A program made the position numbers and the translations under genes. DNA of 34,383 nt, from NCBI GenBank assembly GCA_905479715.1, contig CAJQNR010000173.1, positions 1-34,383 of the forward strand, read 5' to 3'. The notes under the pieces were generated by a model. It saw only the letters and a list, made by a program, of their open reading frames with translations. It made no database searches and was not told the origin of the DNA. This DNA comes from an uncultured Sphingorhabdus sp. GTDB taxonomy: Bacteria; Pseudomonadota; Alphaproteobacteria; Sphingomonadales; Sphingomonadaceae. Below, in pieces: positions 1-8,933 of this stretch. Every line of letters begins with the position of its first letter. Position 1 is the first letter of the stretch.

Positions 1-1479
1 CGCCAGCAATTTCTGTGCCTCCACCGCAAATTCCATCGGCAGTTCCTTGAGTACTTCCTTGGCAAAGCCGTTGACGATCAGGCTCACCGCCGCCTCTTCA
101 TCCAGCCCGCGTTGCTGGGCGTAGAACATCTGGTCGTCGGAGATTTTGCTGGTCGTCGCTTCATGCTCGATCGTCGCGGTCGGGTTTTTGACCTCGATAT
201 AGGGCACGGTATGCGCGCCGCTCTGGTCACCAAGCAGCAATGAATCGCACTGGGTAAAATTGCGGACATTCTCCGCATTGGGCCCGACCCGCACCAGACC
301 GCGATAGGTGTTGTCGCTGTGACCGGCACTGATCCCCTTGGAGATGATCGTCGAACGGGTGTTCTTGCCATTGTGGATCATCTTGGTGCCGGTATCGGCC
401 TGCTGATAATTGTTGGTCAGCGCGACGGAATAAAATTCGCCCACGCTGCCTTCGCCGTTCAGCACGCAGCTCGGATATTTCCAGGTCACCGCGCTGCCGG
501 TCTCGACCTGGGTCCAGCTGATCTTGCTGTTCCTGCCCTGGCACAGCCCGCGCTTGGTAACGAAATTATAGATGCCGCCCTTGCCATTCTCGTCGCCGGG
601 ATACCAGTTCTGCACGGTCGAATATTTGATCTCCGCATCATCCATCGCGACCAGCTCTACGACGGCGGCGTGCAGCTGGTTCTCGTCGCGCATCGGTGCG
701 GTGCAGCCTTCGAGATAGGAAACATAGCTGCCCTCGTCGGCGACAATCAATGTCCGCTCAAACTGCCCGGTATTTTCGGCATTGATCCGGAAATAGGTGC
801 TGAGTTCCCTCGGGCAGCGAACGCCCTTGGGAATATAGACAAAGGTGCCGTCGCTGAACACGGCGCAGTTGAGCGTCGCGAAATAATTGTCGTGCATCGG
901 CACGACCTTGCCGAGATATTTTTTTACCAGTTCGGGATATTCCTTGATCGCCTCGCTGATCGAGCGGAAGATCACGCCTGCGTCTTCCAGTTCCTTGCGG
1001 AAAGTGGTCGCCACCGACACGCTGTCGAACACCGCGTCCACAGCAACCTTGCGCGCGCCCTCGACGCCAGCAAGAACCTTCTGCTCCTCGATCGGGATGC
1101 CGAGTTTCTCATAGACCCGCAGAATCTCGGGATCGACCTCATCGAGCGAACCCAGCTTTTCCTTGGCCTTGGGCTCCGCGTAATAATAAGCGTCCTGATA
1201 GTCGATCATCGGAATATCGAGCTTCGCCCAGTCCGGCGATTCCATCTTTTCCCACTGGCGAAACGCTTTCAGACGCCATTCAAGCATCCACTCCGGCTCG
1301 CCCTTCTTGTCGGAAATGAAGCGCACCGTGTCTTCGTTCAGACCTTTCGGCGCAAAATCCTGTTCGATGTCAGACGACCAGCCGAACTCATAGGTCGACG
1401 CCTTGTCGACCGCTTCCTGTGCTTCGGCGTTCATTTCCGCGCGCTCATCGAGCGGCTCCGTCTTCACTTGTTCGTTCAT
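1..1479 (-). CDS. sufB: Fe-S cluster assembly scaffold SufB (3' end cut by window edge)
   Basis: This encodes SufB, the scaffold subunit of the SufBC(2)D complex that assembles iron-sulfur clusters in the cytoplasm. The minus-strand reading starts [15 protein letters not shown] and stays open for 493 codons to position 1, which is close to full SufB length, so only the last residues and stop are outside the window. Family-typical stretches are visible: a PKGVRCP segment, [28 protein letters not shown], the YPSCVL segment with its cysteine, and SDNTYRGLV with the SufB/SufD beta-helix character. The ATG at 1479 overlaps the TGA of the upstream Rrf2-type regulator as ATGA, so the two genes are probably translationally coupled in one suf operon. 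The remaining suf genes should lie left of the window. The assignment is firm. Long plus-strand ORFs here are antisense shadows. Confidence 0.96.
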   Translation of the reverse strand, partial: MNEQVKTEPLDERAEMNAEAQEAVDKASTYEFGWSSDIEQDFAPKGLNEDTVRFISDKKGEPEWMLEWRLKAFRQWEKMESPDWAKLDIPMIDYQDAYYYAEPKAKEKLGSLDEVDPEILRVYEKLGIPIEEQKVLAGVEGARKVAVDAVFDSVSVATTFRKELEDAGVIFRSISEAIKEYPELVKKYLGKVVPMHDNYFATLNCAVFSDGTFVYIPKGVRCPRELSTYFRINAENTGQFERTLIVADEGSYVSYLEGCTAPMRDENQLHAAVVELVAMDDAEIKYSTVQNWYPGDENGKGGIYNFVTKRGLCQGRNSKISWTQVETGSAVTWKYPSCVLNGEGSVGEFYSVALTNNYQQADTGTKMIHNGKNTRSTIISKGISAGHSDNTYRGLVRVGPNAENVRNFTQCDSLLLGDQSGAHTVPYIEVKNPTATIEHEATTSKISDDQMFYAQQRGLDEEAAVSLIVNGFAKEVLKELPMEFAVEAQKLLA

Positions 1480-1997
1480 ACCAATATCCCGTTCGTGTCG
1501 AGCGAAGTCGAAACACTTCGCTCCCTGTCACCATCTCCCGACATCGGCCGAGACGCATGATGATCCATGTTTGTTGCAGGCAAATCCGACAGGCTGGCGA
1601 GGCTGACCTCGTGCAGGGCCGCACGGATCGTGCGATTGATCACGCCCCAATGCGGTTTCACGGTACAGCCGCTTTCCAGCGCGCAATCATGATTGCCGTC
1701 GACCATGCAGCTGGTAATTGCCAACGGCCCTTCGACCGCCTCGACAATATCGGCAAGGCTGATGGATGACGGCGGCCGGGCAAGCCGGATGCCACCACCG
1801 ATACCACGCGTCGATTCGAACAGACCGGCGGCAGTCAGGCGGCTGATCAGCTTCTTTGCCGTGGGTAGCGGCACACCGGTTTCCTGCGCCAATTTGGTTG
1901 CGTTGAGCTTCCCTTCTGCAAGCAGCGCTGCGCCACAATGCCGCGCGGCGGCGGACATCAGGACAACGGCATAATCGGCGAGGTTGGAAAGACGCAT
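1476..1997 (-). CDS. Rrf2-family regulator of the SUF system (IscR-like)
   Basis: This is a 173-residue winged-helix regulator of the Rrf2 family, matching the SUF-system regulator subgroup that senses Fe-S status and controls suf genes. An N-terminal helix-turn-helix is visible ([15 protein letters not shown], then [19 protein letters not shown]), followed by the wing [13 protein letters not shown] at about residues 64-76. Three cysteines, C97-X7-C105-X5-C111, are in the position of the Fe-S cluster ligands of this family. The start is ATG at 1997. The stop overlaps the sufB ATG. The tail after about residue 145 is low-complexity and appears to be encoded by a short palindromic repeat element, so the ancestral protein probably ended earlier. 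A GACT-N5-AGTC palindrome 34 bases upstream suggests autoregulation. Confidence 0.92.
   Translation of the reverse strand: MRLSNLADYAVVLMSAAARHCGAALLAEGKLNATKLAQETGVPLPTAKKLISRLTAAGLFESTRGIGGGIRLARPPSSISLADIVEAVEGPLAITSCMVDGNHDCALESGCTVKPHWGVINRTIRAALHEVSLASLSDLPATNMDHHASRPMSGDGDRERSVSTSLDTNGILV
1495..1516. repeat. Short palindromic repeat-like hairpin inside the regulator's 3' end
   Basis: The sequence GTG-TCGA-GCGAAG-TCGA-AA-CAC can fold into a hairpin: TCGA pairs with TCGA and GTG with CAC, across a two-base bulge. It resembles the short dispersed palindromes common between sphingomonad genes; that is recalled from family knowledge and not tested here. Only this copy is seen in the window. 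It is translated as part of the last ~15 residues of the Rrf2 protein and sits about 15 bases upstream of the sufB start. Confidence 0.45.
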
Positions 1998-2030
1998 TTT
2001 CTCGAATCGCTAAGAGTGGATATCTAAACA

Positions 2031-2045
2031 AGACTGATTTAGTCT
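2031..2045. promoter_or_regulatory. IscR/Rrf2-type operator (AGACT-GATTT-AGTCT)
   Basis: A perfect inverted repeat AGACT-N5-AGTCT lies 34 bases upstream of the Rrf2 gene start. Its core GACT-GATTT-AGTC fits the central part of the known IscR type 1 motif (YGACT-RWWWY-AGTCR) exactly; the outer bases fit only partly. On the minus strand it overlaps plausible promoter elements (TTGCAA, 17 bases, TAAATC). I infer that the regulator binds here to control its own gene and sufB. Confidence 0.65.
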
Positions 2046-2122
2046 CATTTATCCAACATTGCAAGCGCAGCGCGACTTCACGCGGTTCGAAAAAAGCAAA
2101 AACAGGCTTCCAATTCTTCCAA

Positions 2123-2965
2123 TTACGTATCGGAAGTCAGCGGTGCAATCTTGCCCTTCAGGTCCTTGCGCTGATCGATCAGCCGTGCGGTTTCGCCTTC
2201 ACCCACGCGCAACTGGCTCGGGGTCACGCCGGCGAAGAATTTCACTTCGCGGATCATGTGGGACTGATCATAAAAGGCGTCGACCAGTTCGAGCAATTCT
2301 TCTTCATTATGCTCGGCATAGGCCCGCGCCGCGCGAAGCGCACGATATTTGCGCGCCAGATATTTTGGCGGCATGCCATATAGTTTGTTCACGGTGCGCA
2401 GCACCTGCCGCGAGCTTTGCTCTGAGCGTTCCATCAACTTGCTGACCGGGGGCGAGGGCTCCGACGACAGCCACTCGTCGATCATCTTGGTGAAAGCCTC
2501 GGTTTCGGGCTTCAACCGTGGTTTCAGCGCCCGATAAATCTTGTCCGCCCAGGCCACCATCTCTTCGGGAGTCTGGCATCCGCGCAAATATTCGAGATTC
2601 TTTTCAATTTCCTGGGTAAATACATCCGCAGCGTCAACCGCCCGATCGGTATAGTCCGCTGCGGATTTCCGGGTAGAAATAGCCCAGCCAGCAGGCAGAA
2701 TGCCGATCCCGAACATGCGGAACGGTCCGGTCACGTCAAAATGCATTGCCCCGGTCGAAGGCCCCTGCAGCATCGCACCGGAAGCCGGGAAACTGCTGCC
2801 ATCGGCAAAGCTGACGACCGCCTCGCCCTCCAGCAAAAAACGCATCTGTGCGATAGCGGCCCGCTCGTTATCTGCAAAACGTGGCTGCTGTACCTCGAAC
2901 AGATAATAGACCGAGACCAGGTCCCGGACGTCTTCCGCAGGTGCAAAATATCTCAAACTAACCAA
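2123..2965 (-). CDS. AraC-family transcriptional regulator
   Basis: This is a 280-residue cytoplasmic DNA-binding regulator. The first ~150 residues form a cupin-like sensor region (LRYFAPAEDVRDLVSVYYLFEV onward) of the kind seen in AraC proteins. The C-terminal third carries the AraC DNA-binding region: SSRQVLRTVNKLYGMPPKYLARKYR matches the first helix-turn-helix and recognition segment, and FYDQSHMIREVKFFAGVTPSQLR matches the second, with the family's Q-S-H-hydrophobic-R-x-F-K/T-x-F-x-G-xx-P pattern. The start is a TTG at 2965, chosen because AAGGGG lies about 7 bases upstream and no in-frame ATG fits the homologous N-terminus. The target genes are unknown. It is transcribed in the same direction as the suf regulator but separated from it by 125 bases. 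Confidence 0.88.
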   Translation of the reverse strand: MVSLRYFAPAEDVRDLVSVYYLFEVQQPRFADNERAAIAQMRFLLEGEAVVSFADGSSFPASGAMLQGPSTGAMHFDVTGPFRMFGIGILPAGWAISTRKSAADYTDRAVDAADVFTQEIEKNLEYLRGCQTPEEMVAWADKIYRALKPRLKPETEAFTKMIDEWLSSEPSPPVSKLMERSEQSSRQVLRTVNKLYGMPPKYLARKYRALRAARAYAEHNEEELLELVDAFYDQSHMIREVKFFAGVTPSQLRVGEGETARLIDQRKDLKGKIAPLTSDT

Positions 2966-3042
2966 TTTACGACCCCTTTATCTGTCCCCCCCTCAAGTCC
3001 AGATAGTTTACCGATGCTCCCTTATAGCTGAAAAACAAAGGT

Positions 3043-3076
3043 AAAAAAAAGGCCTGACTAAATTAATAGCCAGGCC
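3043..3076 (-). terminator. Rho-independent terminator downstream of the DUF885 gene
   Basis: Read on the minus strand, GGCCTGGCTA, a 6-base loop and TAGTCAGGCC form a 10-bp stem with one mismatch, followed directly by eight T. This is a good intrinsic terminator for transcription coming from the DUF885 gene, 164 bases downstream of its stop. It also insulates the AraC gene. Confidence 0.75.
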
Positions 3077-3090
3077 GATAAGGAAAAGAA

Positions 3091-3121
3091 CTCTTGGACC
3101 TTCGCCATGCGATGGTCCGAG
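3091..3121. other. Stable stem-loop between DUF885 gene and its terminator
   Basis: CTC-tt-GGACC-t-TCGC-cat-GCGA-t-GGTCC-GAG forms a 12-bp interrupted stem with a tight loop. With the terminator hairpin at 3043-3076 it makes a compact structured segment in the 3' untranslated region of the DUF885 transcript. It could be a 3'UTR-derived small RNA or simply an mRNA stabilising structure. I do not recognise it as a known RNA family. Confidence 0.4.
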
Positions 3122-3239
3122 CCCTTAGGGTCGCAGAGCCCCTATGCACTCGCAACAGCGCAGATTAATTGGACAAATACGACAGATTCATCGGGTAGAT
3201 TTGACTATTTAGGACATCGGGGTCGATTGGAGCTGCAAC

Positions 3240-5057
3240 TCAGCTGTTCGCCGCGATCCAGGAATTCACCCGCTCTTCCATGATGTCGAGCGGCACCGGA
3301 CCACTTTTCAGGATCACGTCGTGGAATTCGCCCATCGTGAACTTGTCCCCCAGCGCATCCTGTGCCCGCGTGCGAAGCTCCAGTATTTTCAGCTTGCCGA
3401 TCATATAGGCGGTCGCCTGCCCGGGATAGACGATATAACGCTCGATTGCCTTTCGAATATCGCCTTCGGGATTGGGTGTATTGTCCGTCAGATATTGGAT
3501 CGCTTCCTCACGACTCCAGCGTTTGTGATGGATGCCAGTATCAACAACCAGCCGGCAAGCGCGCCATAATTCCATCCCGAGCCGGCCAAAATCGCTATAG
3601 GGATCTTCATAAAAGCCCATGTCCTTGCCGAGTTCCTCCGAATAGAGCCCCCATCCTTCGGTATAGGCCGTCCATCCGCCAAATCTCCGGAATGGTGGCA
3701 AATCTCCCAGTTCGGTCTGAATCGACCGCTGCAAATGATGGCCGGGCAAGCCTTCGTGATAGGCCAGCGCCTCCAGTTCCGTTTTCGACATGCTGCGTAA
3801 ATTATAGAGGTTGACGTAGTAGGTCCCTGGACGCGATCCATCGGCGGCGGGGCTGTTGTAAAACGCCTTGCCCGCAGATTTTTCGCGAAACGCCTCGACC
3901 GGTTTGATCACCAGTGGCGCTTTCGGCAGCGTATTGAAATATTCAGGCAGCTTGGCTGTCATGGCAGCCAGCTTGCTGTCGACATCCGCCAGATAGGCCT
4001 CGCGTGTGTCATAATAAAATTCGTCACTGGTCCGCAGGTGCTGGAAGAAATCCTGCAAACTGCCGTCAAAACCGACATCCGCCATGATTTTGCGCATCAA
4101 TCCGTGAATGCGCGCGACATTGTCGAGACCGATTTGATGAATTTCGTCCGCTGTCAGATCGGTGGTGGTATAATTGTTCAACCGCTCCGCATAATAAGCG
4201 GCACCATCCTTGAAACGCCAGATACCGTCACCATCGACCGCCATCGCCTGTTGCCGTTCCATCTCGGTGATCAGCTTCTCATAGGCTGGCTTGAGGCTCT
4301 CGTTCAGCGCTGTTTCACCACGCGATATGAGGCTTGCCTTTTCCGCATCGGAAATATCCAGTGCCGACACTTTCTTTTTGAGGTCAGCATAAATGGGCGA
4401 ATCCGCGCCATCGCCAAAGGGAGCACCGCTGATCACATTTTTGGCATCGGCTATCACATAGGGGAACACCCAGTCCGGCACGATGATGCCGTTGTTTGCC
4501 CGCTCCGCCGACTGGGCGACCAGCGTCTCGATCAACGGACCGGCGCCATCAAGCCGACTAACATAGGCTTCCGCATCCGCTTGGCTCGACACGCGGTGAA
4601 TATTGATCATGAACGCCGGAATCTGGCTTTGCGCACCGTTCATCTGATCGAAAATATAGGCATTGTGGCGGAACGGAAAGGCGTTGGCTGATCGTTCAGC
4701 CCGCGCTTCGAACAGACGATAGCTCAATCGGCTGCCTGCATTCAGCTGATCGGTGTCAAATCCGGCCTTCATCTCGGCAAGAGCGGCCTGGCCGCGTTCA
4801 TATTCCGCTATTTCCGCAGCATCACTCGGGTCATTCCATTTGCCATAATCGGCGTCCCTTATCCCGCGATAGGCTTTGGACATCGGAGAATGAGCGAGTT
4901 CCTGATCATCATATTGTTTGAAAAACTCGGACAGCTGCACATTGACGTCTTCCGTCGCCGGAACCGTAGCTTCGTCAGCCTGTGCATGGCTTGCCGGTCC
5001 GACCATGACGCCGCCCAGCGCCAGAACAGAAACAGCGGTCAGCAACAAATATCTCAT
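3240..5057 (-). CDS. Secreted DUF885-family metallopeptidase-like protein
   Basis: This is a 605-residue DUF885 protein, a family of predicted zinc-dependent peptidases found in the periplasm or cell envelope. The N-terminus MRYLLLTAVSVLALGGVMVG with a following ASHAQA is a typical signal peptide. The candidate zinc motif is HEGLPGH at residues 434-440, followed by YTEGWGLYSEE (E467 as likely third ligand), and DTGIHHKRWS and PGQATAYMIGK towards the C-terminus, all hallmarks of the family. An open frame extends 72 codons further upstream, but the start at 5057 is preferred because it opens the signal peptide and is preceded by AAGGA. It is divergent from the FAD oxidoreductase gene with a 200-base gap. 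The substrate is not known. A hairpin terminator lies downstream at 3043-3076. Confidence 0.92.
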   Translation of the reverse strand: MRYLLLTAVSVLALGGVMVGPASHAQADEATVPATEDVNVQLSEFFKQYDDQELAHSPMSKAYRGIRDADYGKWNDPSDAAEIAEYERGQAALAEMKAGFDTDQLNAGSRLSYRLFEARAERSANAFPFRHNAYIFDQMNGAQSQIPAFMINIHRVSSQADAEAYVSRLDGAGPLIETLVAQSAERANNGIIVPDWVFPYVIADAKNVISGAPFGDGADSPIYADLKKKVSALDISDAEKASLISRGETALNESLKPAYEKLITEMERQQAMAVDGDGIWRFKDGAAYYAERLNNYTTTDLTADEIHQIGLDNVARIHGLMRKIMADVGFDGSLQDFFQHLRTSDEFYYDTREAYLADVDSKLAAMTAKLPEYFNTLPKAPLVIKPVEAFREKSAGKAFYNSPAADGSRPGTYYVNLYNLRSMSKTELEALAYHEGLPGHHLQRSIQTELGDLPPFRRFGGWTAYTEGWGLYSEELGKDMGFYEDPYSDFGRLGMELWRACRLVVDTGIHHKRWSREEAIQYLTDNTPNPEGDIRKAIERYIVYPGQATAYMIGKLKILELRTRAQDALGDKFTMGEFHDVILKSGPVPLDIMEERVNSWIAANS

Positions 5058-5257
5058 TCCATATATTCCTTGTCCAATTGGGATGCCCTTGGTCCTATCA
5101 TCCCGACAGGATTTGCACAAATCCGCTTTTCTGCCGCCAGCATAGCCAATAGAAACGCGTCTCGTCGATCGAGGGACCTGTCGATCCGGAACAGGGTGAT
5201 TTGGCCCGGAGGATTGTGGGTTGCTGCGGCGATTGACCGCTGTTAGGCCGAACCACC

Positions 5258-6865
5258 ATGCACGCACATCCACCGGACGCGTTGATCATCGGCGGAGGCC
5301 ATAACGGTCTGGTCTGCGCCTTTTATCTCGCCCGCGCCGGCATGAAGGTACGCATATTGGAAGCGCGTGGCGTGATTGGTGGCGCGGCAGTGACCGAGGC
5401 ATTTCATCCTGGTTTCCGCAACAGCACCGCAAGCTACACGGTCTCGCTCCTGCAACCGAAAATCATCGCCGACATGGAACTGGTAAAGCGCGGCTACCGC
5501 GTGATCGAACGCCCCAGAAGCAACTTTCTGCCGCTCGGTGGCGGCGAATATCTGCTCGTCGGCGGTTCGCTCGCGGCCACGCAACAGGAGATTGCGCGTT
5601 TCTCGAAGACCGATGCCGCGCGGTTGCCGGAATATTATGACATGCTCGAATCGGCGGCAGACATATTGCGCGATCTGGCACTGGAAATTCCTCCAAATGC
5701 CGGCGACCGGTCGCGCTCCCTGCTGAAAGGAATCCGCACGGCCCGCCGGTTCGCGCGCCTCTCGATACTGAAACAGCATGAAATCATCAAATTGTTCACG
5801 CTGAGCGCACGCGAACTCCTCGACCAGTGGTTTGAAAGCGCACCGATCAAGGCCGCCTTCGGTTTTGACGCGATTGTCGGCAATTACGCCAGTCCGGACA
5901 CGCCGGGAAGCGCTTATGTTCTGCTTCACCATGTCTTTGGCGAGGTCAATGGCAAGCAGGGTCAATGGGGCCATGTGATCGGCGGGATGGGACGGATCAC
6001 GCAGCTCATGGCCGATGCCTGCAAAGAAGTCGGGGTGGAGATCAGCCTCGACACGCCCGTGAAGAAACTGCTTGTCGAAAATGGAGCTGCCATCGGAGTC
6101 TGCACGTCCGGGGGCGAACAGATCCATGCTGCAAAGATTATCGCCAATGTCGGACCGAAGCTGCTATATGATCGCCTGATCAATCCCGCTGACCTGCCTT
6201 CTGATTTCCGCACAATGATAGCCGGCTATCATTGTGGTTCGGGCAGCTTCCGGATGAATCTGGCGCTCGAGGCCCTGCCCGAATTCACCGACCTGCCGGG
6301 ACATGGAGATCATCTGAAATCCGGAATTATCATGGCACCCTCACTGGACTATATGGACCGGGCCTATCAGGACGCACGCCGATACGGCTGGTCGCACAGG
6401 CCGGTGGTGGAAATGCTGATCCCCAGCCTTGTTGACGATAGCCTGGCTCCTCCCGGTCGGCATGTCGCAAGTCTCTTCTGCCAGCAATTTGCTCCGCAAT
6501 TGCCAAATGGCCGCAGTTGGGACGATGAGCGCGATGCAGCGGTGGAATCAATATTGGGCGTCGTCGAAAAACACGCGCCGGGGTTTCGCAAGCTGATCGT
6601 CGGGCAGATGGCGCTCACTCCGCTCGATCTGGAACGCAAATTCGGTCTGGTCGGCGGTGACATATTTCATGGCCGCATGTCGCTTGACCAGCTTTGGGCA
6701 GCGCGGCCAGTGATCGGAGCCGCCAATTATAAAGGACCACTCAAGGGTCTCTACATGTGCGGTTCGGGGACCCATCCGGGCGGCGGTGTCACCGGTGCAC
6801 CGGGCCATAATGCCGCAAATTCCATTCTGCAGGAACGTGGTTTCTGGAGTCGCTTGTTCGGCTGA
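5258..6865 (+). CDS. FAD-dependent oxidoreductase, phytoene desaturase-like (COG1233 type)
   Basis: This is a 535-residue flavoprotein of the phytoene desaturase / PYROXD2-like group. The N-terminal FAD-binding dinucleotide fold is clear: IIGGGHNGLV (G12-x-G14-xx-G17) with the ribose-binding E35 in RILEARG, then GGAAVTEAFHPGF. The C-terminal FAD signature is CGSGTHPGGGVTGAPGHNAA. The length suits the family. Genuine carotenoid desaturases normally sit with crt genes, and none is seen here, so a role on another hydrophobic or amine substrate is equally possible. There is no good ribosome binding site before ATG 5258, although the homologous N-terminus supports it. The DUF3604 cassette follows 87 bases downstream on the same strand and could be co-transcribed. 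Confidence 0.9.
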   Translation: MHAHPPDALIIGGGHNGLVCAFYLARAGMKVRILEARGVIGGAAVTEAFHPGFRNSTASYTVSLLQPKIIADMELVKRGYRVIERPRSNFLPLGGGEYLLVGGSLAATQQEIARFSKTDAARLPEYYDMLESAADILRDLALEIPPNAGDRSRSLLKGIRTARRFARLSILKQHEIIKLFTLSARELLDQWFESAPIKAAFGFDAIVGNYASPDTPGSAYVLLHHVFGEVNGKQGQWGHVIGGMGRITQLMADACKEVGVEISLDTPVKKLLVENGAAIGVCTSGGEQIHAAKIIANVGPKLLYDRLINPADLPSDFRTMIAGYHCGSGSFRMNLALEALPEFTDLPGHGDHLKSGIIMAPSLDYMDRAYQDARRYGWSHRPVVEMLIPSLVDDSLAPPGRHVASLFCQQFAPQLPNGRSWDDERDAAVESILGVVEKHAPGFRKLIVGQMALTPLDLERKFGLVGGDIFHGRMSLDQLWAARPVIGAANYKGPLKGLYMCGSGTHPGGGVTGAPGHNAANSILQERGFWSRLFG

Positions 6866-6952
6866 CGCTACGACAGACTGGCCGAATCAGCTCCCTATTG
6901 CACTGAAAGTCAGCTCGGGATAGCCTGTCGATATTGGGATGGGAGAAATGAA

Positions 6953-8842
6953 ATGCGCAAACCGCTGATGTTTGTCGCCTGCGCGACTGCTTTGGTCTTA
7001 TCAGCCTGCTCGAAAACCAAAGATGATGACAGGGATAGAGCAAAGGTCACCGACACCGCCTATCCCGAACAAGTCTTCTGGGGTGATACCCACCTCCACA
7101 CCGACAACAGCATTGACGCCTTCGGTTTCGGCAACCGGCTGGACGCCGAGAACGCCCTCAGATTTGCGCGTGGCGAGGAAGTCACCGCGAGCAAAGGCGC
7201 CAAGGCAAAATTGTCGCGGCCCCTCGATTTTCTGGTGATTGCTGATCATAGCGACGCGATGGGCGCGACCAAGGCGATCATGGAAGCCCCTCGTATTGCC
7301 CTGCTCACCAACAAATTCCTGCTCCGCTGGCATGATATGATGAACGAGAGCGACGAGGGCTCTTTACGGGTCACCGCAGAACTCATTGATGGCGCAGCCA
7401 AGGGTACATTGCCGGCGTCACTCACTGATCCGGAAGAATCAAAAGAACGTACAGCGGACCTCTGGGAAAAACATGGCAAGACCGTGGATCAATATAATGA
7501 GCCCGGAAAATTCACGGCATTCATGGGCTTTGAATATACGTCGATGCCGGACGGCGACAATCTTCACCGGGTCGTGATGTTCCGTGACGGTCCGAAAAAA
7601 ATGGGCGATACACTTCCTTATGGCGCTTTGGGTTTGCAGGACCCGGAGAAGCTCTGGGCCTATATGGACGCCTATGAGGAAAAGACCGGCGGCAAGGTTC
7701 TGGCCATTCCGCACAACAGCAATGTTTCCAACGGTCGCATGTTCGCGATGAACAAATTTGACGGCAGCCCGATTGACGCAGCCTATATCAAAACGCGAGC
7801 GCTGCGCGAACCGATTGTCGAAGTCACCCAGATCAAGGGCGATAGCGAATCCCATCCGTTTCTTTCGCCGAATGACGAATTTGCCGATTTCGGCGTCACC
7901 GGCTGGGACAAATGCAATTTGAGTTGCACGAGGGACATGCCGCCCGAAAGCTATGGCGGCAGCTACGTTCGCGAAGCGCTGAAACGCGGCCTCGAACTGA
8001 CCCTTTCTGTCGGCGCCAATCCTTTCAAATTCGGCATGATCGGCTCGACCGATAGCCACACCTCTCTGGCGACGGCGGATGAAAATAATTTCTTCGGCAA
8101 GCACAGCGCCAACGAGGCGAATAACAAGGAGCGCGCCCTCGAGCCACAAAATCTCGGTACCCGGGAAGGCCGCTTCGGCTGGCATTATCTGTCGAGCGGC
8201 TATGCGGCCGTCTGGGCGACCAGCAACACGCGTGACGCCATATTCGACGCAATGATGCGCCGCGAAGTCTATGCGACGACGGGCCCGCGGATGCAGGTCC
8301 GCTTTTTCGGCGGATTTGATTTTTCACCGGAGGACATCCAAAATCTCGTCAAAACCGGCTATGCCAAAGGCGTCCCGATGGGCGGAGACCTGAGCGGCGG
8401 TGACGGCGAGGCGCCGAAATTCCTGATCAGCGCATTGATGGATCCGGAAAGCGCCAGCCTCGACCGCATCCAGGTGGTCAAGGGCTGGGTAGATGCATCG
8501 GGCAAGAGCCAGGAGAAAATCTACAATGTCAGCTGGAGCGATGCCGACACCCGCAAGCTCGGGGCCGATGGCAAGCTGAGTCCCGTTCCGAATACGGTCG
8601 ATCTGACCAAGGGCACGTGGGACAATACAACCGGCGCACCCGAACTGGTAACTTTCTGGCAGGATCCCGATTTCAACGCCGCGCAAAATGCATTTTATTA
8701 TGTGCGTGTGCTGGAAATCCCGACGCCGACATGGCCGGTTTACGATGCGCTCAAATTCAGTCTGACCTTGCCTGACGAGGTGATCAAGATTCAGCAGGAA
8801 CGGGCCTATAGCTCGCCGATCTGGTATACGCCGAGCGCATAG
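6953..8842 (+). CDS. DUF3604 lipoprotein (PHP-like metallohydrolase candidate)
   Basis: This is a 629-residue DUF3604 protein. The N-terminus MRKPLMFVACATALVLSACS is a lipoprotein signal with lipobox LSAC and C19 as the lipidated residue, so it is probably anchored in the envelope. Metal-binding-type motifs are visible: WGDTHLHTDNS (D45, H47, H49), VIADHSD (D98, H99), an AIPHNSN histidine and STDSHT. These resemble the amidohydrolase/PHP arrangement, so a metal-dependent hydrolase is likely, with unknown substrate. GGGAGAAAT lies just before ATG 6953. Genes for a parvulin-like PPIase and a HupE/UreJ protein follow. I infer that these three form a functional set. Confidence 0.9.
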   Translation: MRKPLMFVACATALVLSACSKTKDDDRDRAKVTDTAYPEQVFWGDTHLHTDNSIDAFGFGNRLDAENALRFARGEEVTASKGAKAKLSRPLDFLVIADHSDAMGATKAIMEAPRIALLTNKFLLRWHDMMNESDEGSLRVTAELIDGAAKGTLPASLTDPEESKERTADLWEKHGKTVDQYNEPGKFTAFMGFEYTSMPDGDNLHRVVMFRDGPKKMGDTLPYGALGLQDPEKLWAYMDAYEEKTGGKVLAIPHNSNVSNGRMFAMNKFDGSPIDAAYIKTRALREPIVEVTQIKGDSESHPFLSPNDEFADFGVTGWDKCNLSCTRDMPPESYGGSYVREALKRGLELTLSVGANPFKFGMIGSTDSHTSLATADENNFFGKHSANEANNKERALEPQNLGTREGRFGWHYLSSGYAAVWATSNTRDAIFDAMMRREVYATTGPRMQVRFFGGFDFSPEDIQNLVKTGYAKGVPMGGDLSGGDGEAPKFLISALMDPESASLDRIQVVKGWVDASGKSQEKIYNVSWSDADTRKLGADGKLSPVPNTVDLTKGTWDNTTGAPELVTFWQDPDFNAAQNAFYYVRVLEIPTPTWPVYDALKFSLTLPDEVIKIQQERAYSSPIWYTPSA

Positions 8843-8933
8843 GCCAGCTTCCCCTTGTCTCACGGCGCCTGTCACCGGACGGGGCCGTGATCCATCGACT
8901 GGCTGCGGCCGAACATAATGGATTCCCTGATAT

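Noticed and set aside
319-1560. Long plus-strand ORF (413 codons) across the left edge
   Set aside because: It is antisense to sufB, whose minus-strand translation matches the family throughout. The plus-strand product has no recognisable domain.
5243-6127. Minus-strand ORF of 294 codons
   Set aside because: It is a shadow of the FAD oxidoreductase gene, whose plus-strand frame carries intact FAD motifs.
7439-8185. Minus-strand ORF of 248 codons
   Set aside because: It is a shadow inside the DUF3604 gene and is biased towards arginine and alanine, as high-GC antisense frames usually are.
8864-8892. CACGGC...GCCGTG hairpin after the DUF3604 gene
   Set aside because: The stem is only 6 bp with a long loop and no T run; the downstream genes appear co-transcribed.
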